Assembly: GCA_946699065.1 (NCBI GenBank)
Contig: CAMPDV010000057.1
Span: forward strand, 868,001-932,000
Origin: Loxodes magnus
Taxonomy: Eukaryota > Ciliophora > Karyorelictea > Loxodida > Loxodidae
Direction of reading: 5' to 3'
DNA: 64,000 bases
Shown: positions 48,816 through 58,496 of the stretch, one piece after another
Numbering within the stretch: position 1 is the stretch's first letter
Layout of the letters: every line of letters begins with the position of its first letter
Position numbers and translations under genes: made by a program
Notes under the pieces: model-generated
The model's input: the letters and a program-made list of their open reading frames with translations, nothing else
The model's database searches: none
Told to the model about the DNA's origin: nothing

Positions 48816-49709
48816 ATGGATAGAATAGATAGCCTAGTCTTTTGTTACTTATACTATAAACTAGATTCTTCAAACTTAATTTTTATCACTTCTAATATAG
48901 CTTAAGTAATATGATATGATACTCTAGAGTTTTACTCTTACCTATAGCTAGTAAGTTTTATCTTTCACTTTCACTTTAATTTTATTTTTCAGTTTAATCA
49001 TCAAAACTAACTATCTCTTTCATCTTTTTGTGGTTTAAGTCATTTCTCTTAACTTGAGATTCTTTTTAAAGTTGTTAGTGTCTCTTTGTAATCGTAGATT
49101 AGGTATTTAGTATTATTTGTAAAGTGGCGTTTTAAACTGACTATTACAAGTTATTTAATAGTAAATCTGTCTTACTTGACAGTTATCGCTTTATCCTTTT
49201 CTTATGCAAGACTTTTATAAAATGAGATAAAAGTTCTATTTATAATAGCCTAAAATCCAGAGTTTAGCGAGTAGATTTAAGAGACTGATCTTTATTTCAA
49301 AGAATTTGAGCCACATAAAGTTTATTAATCTCCACCTTCATAGCCCAGCAGTTTATAATGAGCTTTTTTACATTATCGCTTGAAAGCAGCCTAATTATTT
49401 AGCAATCTATCCTATTTTAACTCAACTCTCTCTTACCTTATTTTAAATCAGTTAAACCTCACTGAGTATATTACTTATGCTAACTTTAAGAGGGATTACC
49501 TCTACTAATATAGCATGATTGGTAGAACAATCTAAATGGATTTAATTTTAAATACTCTTAGCCATCTAAAAATAAGCAAATTTAAAAGAAGGATAAAGGA
49601 AATTGAAGACTTACTGGATATTAAGATCTAAGTATCTTCCTACACAGTTTTTGATCCAAGGCTAATCCATAATTTTGTTATTAAAGCTAAATTAAAAGAT
49701 AAATTGTGA
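48816..49709 (+). CDS. Hypothetical membrane-associated protein
   Basis: 297 aa from ATG 48,816 to TGA 49,707-49,709. Several hydrophobic stretches occupy the N-terminal half (L-V-S-F-I-F-H-F-H-F-N-F-I and Y-L-T-V-I-A-L-S-F-S-Y-A). The C-terminal half is soluble (F-K-E-F-E-P-H-K-V-Y-Q-S-P-P-S and R-I-K-E-I-E-D-L-L-D-I-K-I). One clear TGA as W (S-L-Q-W-A-F-L-H-Y). Family not recognised; the first third is less certain than the rest. Confidence 0.5.
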
Positions 49710-49776
49710 AAGACAGTCAAATGGTTGGTTTATCAAATAAGCTGTTTAAAGTTTTTATTTTTCATACTTAAATATC

Positions 49777-50928
49777 ATGGATAAAAATAGCGAAGCTGTT
49801 TGTTGGTTTATAACTCATAAGATCCTATTCAGCCTTTGTCTTTCTTATAGCTTTCTTCGCTTTGCTTATTACTTCATCATTTGGTTCGTGAAGTTCACAA
49901 CAGGATTTCCAATAAATGATACTTATTACTAGGGTATTGATTATTGACAATGATATTAAATATATTTCACTTAAGTAGGCAATTGACTATGCTATGCTTA
50001 TATCACTCATCATTCTTTCAAGAACCACTGAAAATAAATCCCTGAGTCACATAAGAAGAAATTGTATAACATTTATAAGTTTTTCTTAGGCTATCTGCTA
50101 TATATCAAGGGCTATCATTATGGAGCTAATGTACTTGAAATCCTTTCTCGCCATGTTGGAAAATCCAGTGGAGCTGAATATCATACAATCAGGTTCATAG
50201 ATGAACACTTAACGCATGTAGCTGACAATTCTATCTAAACTATTATGTTTTGCATAATTCTGTATGTAGATGGATTTCGACCTGGTCAGCAAAAAATTTC
50301 CGCATTTTTAGGTATCACAAATGGAATATTTTTCGTCTTTGGGATATGTGAAGGAGGTAAAATGTGAATGATACCTGGAATACTCATTTCTTATTTAATA
50401 TTTGTGTGCTTCAGGTGGAAAAACTAGTGTTAGCGTTAGCTAAAAATTGCTATTGATGACTTCTTCACTACCTATGGATTTCTCTTTGTGCTTAACACGT
50501 TTATTACAGGGTCTTTATGGATAATCATTTTCGGCATCGAGCAAGTTTCAGAAAGCTCTATAGATAAGAAAGAAAAAATATCATTATTTGTAGTAATTGC
50601 GCTTATCTTATAAAACTCCTCCTGTCTTATACTTCAATACATCATCAACAAAAAGATTAAAAGCAAAAGCTCAATGCAGCTACAAGAGGTTAATAGCGAG
50701 TAGATGGAAAACTATGAAAATGTAAACTCCTAAAAGTCAGGTGAAGGTTTTAATAATGACTAGCCAAACCTAAACTAACATCCTTTTTAAAAATGTACTT
50801 ATAACTTGTAATATTAACTTAATACTAACTCCTTTCTACTCAATAACATTCATTACCCTTTCAATCATACCCATATACTAACATCTTATATACAATCAGC
50901 CAATAGCATCTAATACATATACTCCTGA
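49777..50928 (+). CDS. Multi-pass membrane protein
   Basis: 383 aa from ATG 49,777 to TGA 50,926-50,928, one frame, with five in-frame TGA that fit as W (D-Y-W-Q-W-Y, G-N-W-L-C-Y, N-H-W-K-Q-I, K-M-W-M-I-P). About seven hydrophobic segments, for example S-F-L-R-F-A-Y-Y-F-I-I-W-F-V and L-N-T-F-I-T-G-S-L-W-I-I-I-F. A polar motif between helices (R-F-I-D-E-H-L-T-H-V-A-D-N) may be functional. The C-terminus is polar, Q/N-rich and probably cytosolic. It could be a seven-helix receptor-like or enzyme-type membrane protein; I cannot name it. It lies 67 bp after the preceding gene on the same strand. Confidence 0.8.
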
Positions 50929-51242
50929 AATCTTACTAATCTTATATATGATATCTAGTTAATAGGCTTAAAAAGCATATAGTTAACATATATAATTATG
51001 TAAACTAATTAGGTTTATGCAAATGTATAGCTAATCAATACCCTTAAATATCCTTTTATTATATATATTTACCTAAATAACATTGCTAGTTTCAATATCC
51101 AACTTACTTGCTTAATACCTTTCAAGAGTATTTAGCCTGCTTTTTGTAATATGCTAATTTTGCTTTTCTTAATTGTTACAGTTTTCATCATTTACTATAT
51201 ACTTTTTATTCTATAATATCCTTCTAAAATTGAAGGATTTAA
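50929..51242. other. AT-rich intergenic stretch
   Basis: Nothing supported between the membrane protein and the next small ORF. Confidence 0.4.
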
Positions 51243-51515
51243 ATGGTTAAACTAACTGAATGTTATTAAGGGAGTAAGATATAAAGGTAGATTAGCAAGT
51301 TATTATATAGGGTAAAAGAATTTACAAGGTAGAGGTGATAGAAAGGAGAAGCTTGCAGGTATAATACGAAGGTAGAAGGTGCATTTGGGATAGAAGGTAT
51401 CAAAGATAGTTCTATATAATAAGACGTTTATTTATATGATGCCATCTTTAAGTTAGGACTGTACTTTAACAATAAAATTGGGATTATTTATATTTTTATT
51501 GATCGTAAGAAATGA
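51243..51515 (+). CDS. Small ORF, 90 aa
   Basis: ATG 51,243 to TGA 51,513-51,515 with one internal TGA (R-Q-R-W-Q-K-G-E-A). It includes K-V-E-G-A-F-G-I-E-G-I-K-D-S-S-I. It ends 11 bp before the next gene and is purine-rich, unlike intergenic DNA here. It could be a small gene or an unrecognised upstream exon of the 51,527 gene. Confidence 0.35.
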
Positions 51516-51526
51516 TTAATTTATAG

Positions 51527-52603
51527 ATGTCAAAGAAAACAGAAATTCAACTACATAAATAAATTAAAAGTTTAACCTAGAGGTAGAAGGAATTGGATGA
51601 TGAGTATTAAAAGGGATCTGAGTACTTTGAGAATTTATATACTTACCCTAAGCTTAAGGAATTAAAGAAGATTAAGTTCACTTAATCGGAAATCGATAAA
51701 TTGAAACTTCCGTTAGTCAAAAAAGTGAATAAAGAGGAGGATTAAGGGCTTTGATGGGATTTACATTCTTAGGATAAACCTTTCAGGTCACAAGCTTTGC
51801 TGAGAAAAAATCCTCTTGCATCAATGAGTAATATTAAGCTAAGGAATAAGTTAAAACTCCCTGCTTTACAAAATTCAAAAGAGACTGAGAGGAATTCTTT
51901 TGAAACCTAGCTGGATTAAATCAAAAGCCCTAAAACAGAAAGGGGAAAATATTTAATACCTTAAGATAAAAAAACTCCGATTAAGCACTTCAACTTTAAC
52001 ATCGTTCCTTAAACAACTCGCAATAAAGATCTGTTAGAATAGCCTTATGTAAGTGAAAATGATACTGACATTACTAAAAAAGGAATAAATAGGTAAATTG
52101 TATAATTACAAAGCCATTAAATCTTAATAAAAACAAATAAAAATTGAAAAAATAAAGAAGACTATTTACCAGGTAGGATAACAGAGACTATGGAACTTAT
52201 ATAGGAGATTGAACATTTGCCTTATGGAAATTCAGAAGATGAAAATACTTTCGAGTAGTAAAATAGTAGTAATAGCGATCTCTTTGGAAATGATAGATAA
52301 AATCGCAGATCAAAATTTAAAAAGAATGCGTTACAACTTAAAAACGAGTAAAATCTAAAAGAATAAGAGAATATAAAGAATAGAATCAAATATAAACTAA
52401 AGTTGAAGAGAATTTAGAAGGTTTAGTTCTCTAGGACTAAAGGAATAATGTCTACTGTTGACTTATTTTCCACGCGGTAGAAAATGATGCTTGCTAATAA
52501 CATTTTGATAGATTCGCAAAAGGAGAGAAAGCATCAAAGGCAAAACTCGAAAGAATTCAAATAGATTAAAGAGAGCTTTGAGAATATTACATTAGATAGT
52601 TGA
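51527..52603 (+). CDS. Undescribed family protein, paralogue 1
   Basis: 358 aa from ATG 51,527 to TGA 52,601-52,603. Paralogous to the gene at 53,237. Shared segments: H-K-Q-I-K plus Q-R-Q-x-E-L near the start, E-Y-Q-K-G-S, L-K-L-P, L-W-W-D-L-x-S-Q at residues 75-82, and a C-terminal block R-I-Q-K-V-Q-F-x-x-T-K-G-I-M-S-T-V-D-L then S-T-R-Q-K-M. In L-W-W-D-L the codons are TGA TGG here. The middle is polar and disordered. No membrane segment or known domain. Probably a scaffold or cytoskeletal protein; function unknown. Confidence 0.82.
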
Positions 52604-53236
52604 TGTAAATATTCCAGATACCTTATGAGACTAATACTTGATTGTTATTTTATAGAATATAATTCTTAAATTAGCTTCACTCTCCCTAGCAATTTTCATA
52701 ATAGCTAGTCAACTTATTTAATACTACTCTTCTGATTTTATGCTTGTTACCAATAGCAGTTAGATAATTTATAACTAAAGCGGCTTTTTAATCATTTTAT
52801 GCTTGACTATCTAACAACCACTTGTAACATCTAAACTTTTAAAGGCTATAACATGTCCCTCAAAAACAGTTTTTACCATATAAAAGTGAAATATTAAGTT
52901 ATTACTTCTATTACCATTTTCCATGCTTTTGTTTCTAACCATCTAACCTACTTCAAATCTATCCTATTACTTCCACTTCGATATTTAGCTACCAGATATC
53001 AAAACAGTGATAAAAAGCCCCCAAAAGCCTTATTACCTGGCAAAGGTTTTTCAATAGTATGCAAAATTATATTTTAGACTCAGAGGAGATAATGGATGTG
53101 AAATTTATGAGTGTTAGTGAATAATGCAAAATAGCCAAAAACGGTAAAATATTGAGTTAAAATTACTGAAAGCTATAAAGAGACTATTTTAAACTGTGAA
53201 ATGGTATAATTAAATAATAGTTAGCTAAGTGTATAA
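52604..53236. other. AT-rich intergenic stretch
   Basis: Spacer between the tandem paralogues, no gene supported. Confidence 0.4.
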
Positions 53237-54355
53237 ATGAAGAAAGCAAATATTGGATTGCATAAACAGATTAAGAATATGAGCTAGAGGTAGATTGAAC
53301 TGGAAACTGAGTACTAGAAAGGATCTGACTATTTAGATAACTTGCTTAAGTCTAATGACGAGTATAATCTGAAAAGCCTTAAGTATAGAAACTAAAGTAG
53401 CGATAAGCTGAAGTTACCCAAAGTAAAGAGTAGCTAGCTTGAGGAAAATAAAGAGCTATGGTGAGATTTAAATTCTTAGGAAAAGAAAGAGCAAAAGTAT
53501 AAGAAGCTGGATAATTGTAACTCTTAAAGCGAAAAAAAATTAAACCCTAGGAGAAAGTTACTGCCTTCTTTGGGATAAATTCAGGAAATAAGAAGACTTT
53601 CTCTTTAAGGATAAAGAGAGAATTCTTCAGGTTTAGAAAGCCCTAAATCAGAAACTAATAGAATTAATTAATCTCTAACTAGGAAATCCTTCATCGATTC
53701 AGCTGCTTCTGAAGGAGAATCTCCTAAAGGAAAACTCCATAAATGGTTTTCTATGAATCAAGATCAAAGCAAAATACGAACCTAATCATAGGAAGATCCT
53801 AAAGGGAATTCGTAGAGATAGAGATAAAATGTAGATTAGAATTAAAAGGGAAAGAGTAAGTTGAACAACATGGTTAATAGAAAAAAAGAGATATAAAAAA
53901 TGATGGATAATTATGCTTAAGAAGGTCAACTTTTATCAGATAGTTTATCAGAAGAGGAAGAAGACTATAAAAAAATACTTAAGGAAATCATTTAGAATAG
54001 TGAAAATAACTTCCTCTCATCTGAAGGCAGAGCTGATATACAAGAGAAGCAAAAATCTGTTTTACAAATCAAAAACTAGCAGAATTTGAAGGATTAAGAT
54101 GACATTAAGAATAAAATCAAGAGAAAGGTTAAACTGAATCGAATCTAAAAGGTCTAATTTGCAAAAACTAAGGGAATAATGTCAACTGTCGACTTAATGT
54201 CCACCAGGCAAAAAATGTAGCTAGCAAATAGCAAACTAATAGGATAAAACGTAGCAAAGGAATTCTCATAGAACTAGCTAGAGTTTTAGGAGAATAAAGA
54301 GAGACTGGAAAGCTTGTACCAGAGAGTTTACGACCAAGGGTTCGAAATATTATAA
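53237..54355 (+). CDS. Undescribed family protein, paralogue 2
   Basis: About 372 aa if it ends at TAA 54,353-54,355. Same architecture as the 51,527 gene, with L-W-W-D-L encoded TGG TGA at codons 75-76, the reverse of its sister. The C-terminal block R-I-Q-K-V-Q-F-A-K-T-K-G-I-M-S-T-V-D-L is almost identical. The middle is longer and richer in S, Q and K. No TGA exists in any frame between about 54,240 and 54,480, and the frame runs into the next gene. So either TAA/TAG ends this gene or it is fused to the cNMP-binding gene. The end coordinate is therefore provisional. Confidence 0.78.
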
Positions 54356-54460
54356 CTTGTTAATTTCATCTCAAAGTTAAATTAAAATTTAGTCTTTCAA
54401 GCAGTTTTAGCTAGTAATCCTTACTAATTAACTCATAATAATCTCATCAAATTCAACTAC

Positions 54461-56884
54461 ATGCAATCAAAATTTCTGTTATACAAGTTAAGTAGAGTAA
54501 AGAAGTCTAAAAGCCTTGTATTTAAAGCTTTAAATTTAAGCTTCTTTAATACTGGAATTAGTTTACTGCTCAAGTTACTGATATAGTAGATAGCGACAAT
54601 CGTAAATTGGTAAAGCTGATTTTTATTATTCATAACATGATTAATATTCAAGAGGCGCGACTGGCTGTTATACTCGCTATTCTTAAAAAGAGCGCGAAAG
54701 GGAAAAGAACTTAAGGTGAGGTGCTGGGAATTATGAGACAAATATAGAAAGAGCAGATGTTTAAGGGTATTCCGTAAAATATAATTAGAGAAGTGATTCT
54801 AAGCTGAGATGTAGAGTATTGCCCTACAGGGAAAATACTGTTTAGATATGGGGATAAAGGAAATAAGTTTTACTTGCTGTTATAAGGCTCTGCTAGCATT
54901 TTAGTTCCAAAGAAACCTGTTAAAGCTTAAAAGTTTATCTAAGCTTGATTGGGATCTTAATAGCATCAAAACTAGAATGAGAAGCAGGAACATGAAAAGA
55001 CTAATTAAGGATAGAACTCGTAAGAAGAGCAAAAAAGAAGAAAGTCAGTTGTTAATCCTATGATTGAGTAGAATGCTGAGGATTAAGATCCTAGGGATAT
55101 ACATATCTAGTTTAAGGATGTTGCTGTTATAAGACCAGGAGCAAGCTTTGGTGAACAGTCAATTCTATAAAACCAACTTAGACAAGCAACAATTAAGTGT
55201 TTATCAGATTCTTACTTTGCAGTTCTTGATGAAGAAGCATACAAAAAGACACTCTACAACATAGAGCTTGAAAAGATCAATGTCATACTAAGATTTATCC
55301 AAAATCTCAAAATATTCCATGGATGAGACGAAAAAGCCTTATTTATGCTAACTTATTACCTCAAGAGGTTCAAATATTATAAGGATCAAAAGATATTTGA
55401 AGAGAATCAAAAGGCAGATTTCTTCTATATAATAGAAGAAGGAGAGTTTCAAGTAAATTTCCTCTATTTAGAAAGTAAAATCGTATTAAGAGGTAAAGGC
55501 TATTAAGCAAGATAACAAGATACAAAGTGACTCTATTAAAGTGATGGAGATAAGTAAACTGTATTAAGGGAACTTTTTAGGTGTATGAGAATGCAAAAAT
55601 TAAAAGGGATACTATACCACTCTTTAGTGTATATCTCATCAAGGAACTATATTCAAGGTCAAATTCGAAGACTTTTGTCTCAGAATAAAAGGATCAAAAC
55701 CATTAGAAATACTTGAAAATTTGGGGAATTCTATCTAACAGTACGATCAATAGAGGTATCAATACCTTATAAATCAGATTTAAAGTTCCTAGCACAAAAA
55801 CTAGGAAATTGATATAGAGTAGTTTTCAAAATAAAAAGACTCTAGGTTTAAGAGGAAAGCTATTACTAAGACAATGAGTTAGAGTAAGCTTGCTGAGATT
55901 ATAAATCACATTCATAAGAAAAACGATTTTTCTAAGATGGATGAATAGAATATCCCATTGCGAGCGCATCAAATAGCGAGCATTAATAACTTCAAAAGTA
56001 CTCTAAACTTGTATAAGGGAATAGAGGATCTAGATTTGAAGGAGTTTTAGTAGTAGAGTGTGGATACGTTTAAGCTGAGGATGCAGCTAAAAAAGGAATA
56101 GTTTTCTTTATCTAAGGAGAAATGGAATAAAAATATTGGACAAACCTCAGTAGATTTAACGGATGTGCTTCGCAATAGAATAACAAAGAAAGAACCTCCA
56201 AAGTCAGATAGAGTACATTACTAGTATAATCAGTAGCCTGAATCTGTGAAGTCTTGGAACAACAATTGCTGGTATGAATTCGCTTAGTTTTTTCCAAATA
56301 AGAAACTAACTTAAAAGCCCTCAGCATAAACTACCCCTAGGGTTCTTAACAGATCGGAAAGTAATAAATCCTCAGTATCAATGAACTAGTAGTAGTTCTA
56401 AAAACTGGAATAGACATAAAACTTAGTAACTCAATTGAATTTCAAAAAGTTCCCTAACAAAATAAAGGTAAGGAAGTACTTACTACAATCCTAGGCTTTC
56501 TAGAAGCTAAATTAAAAGTATAAGGGAATCAATAGAGAAACTAAGTCCTTAGTTCATAGTCCTACAGATAAATAGAGTAGCTAAATTGAATCCTTGAAAA
56601 ATATTCAGCAAGTAAAGCAATAATAAGAGAACTAAAAATAATTAATGAAAAAACTAGCAGAGTTAGTTAAATAAAACAAGCTGAATGAATAGATAAAAGA
56701 GTAAGAAAACAAGAAAACACTAAGGTAAAAATAGTCTAAAAGCAGAAGCTAAAGTATCCCTTAAATTAAATCAAACATCTCTTTATTTTAAGAAAGCAAT
56801 TATAATGAAACCAATAAGATAGAAGGAAAAGCAAAGAGACTAACTAAGACGAATTTAATTAAACCGAGAGTAACAAATAAATGA
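54461..56884 (+). CDS. Protein with two cyclic-nucleotide-binding domains
   Basis: 794 aa: ATG 54,461, introns at 54,574-54,593 (20 nt) and 55,453-55,471 (19 nt), TGA 56,882-56,884. First cNMP-binding domain: C-P-T-G-K-I-L-F-R-Y-G-D-K-G-N-K-F-Y, then P-G-A-S-F-G-E-Q-S-I-L and R-Q-A-T-I, with a charged insert of about 70 residues between strands. The expected cNMP-contacting G-E is present. Second domain: F-F-Y-I-I-E-E-G-E-F, then G-N-F-L-G. The last 450 residues are Q/K-rich coiled coil. No kinase or channel segment, so it resembles CNBD-type ciliary or regulatory proteins rather than PKA catalytic partners. Ligand binding is inferred. Confidence 0.85.
54574..54593 (+). other. Intron, 20 nt
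   Basis: GTTACTGATATAGTAGATAG. Joins L-L-L-K to N-D-N-R-K-L-V-K. Confidence 0.6.
55453..55471 (+). other. Intron, 19 nt
   Basis: GTAAATTTCCTCTATTTAG, within the second cNMP-binding domain; the frame is restored after removal. Confidence 0.7.
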
Positions 56885-57186
56885 GATACCTTTAATTTAT
56901 TTAATTAAACAAGTTTAAAGAAAAATCTTTAACTATATTTGCATCTAGTACATAGAAAGTAGTTATAAAGGAAAGCTAAGTAAGATTTAAAGTATAAATT
57001 ACATATGCAGTAGATTAAAATTAAGTGTATACTAAATAAAACTGCTTTAGACTAAAATATGAACTATTTAAATTATATAAACTAGTTAATATAAATCAAA
57101 TTACTATAGTATATTTTAACTAATATGATAGAAAAAAAATAGCTTTGAGCTTCATTTTACTTCTTAAAAAAAGTGTAAATAGATTT
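56885..57186. other. AT-rich intergenic stretch
   Basis: Nothing supported. Confidence 0.4.
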
Positions 57187-57528
57187 ATGAATGGCTTAAC
57201 TCACTATTCTGAGTTATATTTCTAGGAATAAAGAAGAAAAATTTAAGGAAAAAGTTCTAAAGCTACGAGGCTTAATTTAGTTAATAGTAGAGCGAATAAA
57301 GGTAAGGTAGGCATTAGAAATATGATTAAGATATTTGTCTAACATAGTCTAAACTAATACCCATAAAGGTAAAAAGACCAAAACATTGAAAAATCAGAAA
57401 CTTAGTTCCAAAAATAATATAAATAAACTTAATTTCTACATTAACAGTTCAATATAAGACTTAACCACTTCAAGCATCACAAATATTTAAAATAATTAAT
57501 CTAAAATATCCATTTTGTAGCAGTTTGA
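57187..57528 (+). CDS. Hypothetical basic protein, 113 aa
   Basis: ATG 57,187 to TGA 57,526-57,528, no internal TGA. Starts M-N-G-L-T-H-Y-S-E-L-Y-F-Q-E-Q and is rich in Q, K, H and N throughout. It looks more like coding than intergenic sequence but has no recognised domain. Confidence 0.4.
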
Positions 57529-57745
57529 AAGCTAAAAATATACAAATCTAGTGATTAGGTAAAACTAGATAAGCTTATTATTATATCATACAAACCATAG
57601 GTAGATAAGTCAATATAACTAAATAGTAAATATATAACAGTAGCAGCTGTAGTAAAAGCTACATATCAGATGAGCTGAATCTGGATTATTAAATTAAAGC
57701 GTAAATAAATATTAGGTTATTAAAGCTCTTTGGCATATATTATTA

Positions 57746-58309
57746 ATGAAGACTTTCCTTATTCTCTTAGCTGTTTTGTAGATATTCGGATAAGAATACT
57801 TACTAGAGTTTAAGGTTGGAAATGAATCTTGAAGGAAAAAGGGAAGTATTTATCTATCTCCCAATATTTAGTCTACTAAAGCGAGTGTTAAACTAACTGA
57901 TGGATCGCCTGTTAAGATAAAGCAAGAAGACTTTTATATGTTAAGACTGACAAGAGAAGCTTTCTAAGTATTTACTAGCGTTTCTGGCTTTAAAATATTA
58001 GATTGGTAGAGTAAAGGGTTTACTAACGAGGTTTATTTCTTGCATATAGATTAAAAAGAGAAAATAGTTTCATTCGAATGGTAGTTAGAAAAGTAACATC
58101 ATCAGATTGACAGTTTTGAAGTAGATGGGTAAACCCCATTAGCACTAATTATCCAAGCTTCTGATGCAATGAGACCATTATTTCCAGAAGAAAAGAAGGT
58201 TCTGGAAGAATAAGTTCCATGGTATAAAAAATACTGGTGGGTATGGATCTTAGTAGGCTGGGTTTTTCTGAACAATCTCAAAACTCCTCCATAGCAAGGA
58301 GGCTCTTGA
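57746..58309 (+). CDS. EMC10: ER membrane protein complex subunit 10
   Basis: 187 aa from ATG 57,746 to TGA 58,307-58,309. Signal peptide (M-K-T-F-L-I-L-L-A-V-L), a lumenal beta domain with the family pattern W-R-K-K-G-S-I and E-D-F-Y-M-L-R-L, then near the C-terminus K-K-Y-W-W-V-W-I-L-V-G-W-V-F, one membrane helix, and a short cytosolic tail with G-G. This is the layout of EMC10, a lumenal subunit of the complex that inserts membrane proteins in the ER. Eight W codons: one TGA at codon 27 and seven TGG further on. Assignment rests on layout and short motifs, so it is good but not certain. Confidence 0.8.
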
Positions 58310-58496
58310 TTCATTAACTTTTAAATAATTTAAATAATCTAAAACAACCCTACAGTGAATAAGGAAAAGTAGCTACTTAATCTTGCTTAAGCTAATTAAA
58401 TGCAATAACAAATCCCTTGTCTACTAATAGTATAAAAGGAGTTGCATAATTTGAATAAGAAGATTAAACTTTCTCAATAAGAAATATTCATTAAAA
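58310..58496. other. Short spacer before SAS4
   Basis: Contains an open frame with its own ATG (58,400) that overlaps the SAS4 start in another frame (E-I-F-E-Q-L-V-Q). Could be a 5' exon in a different frame. Confidence 0.3.
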
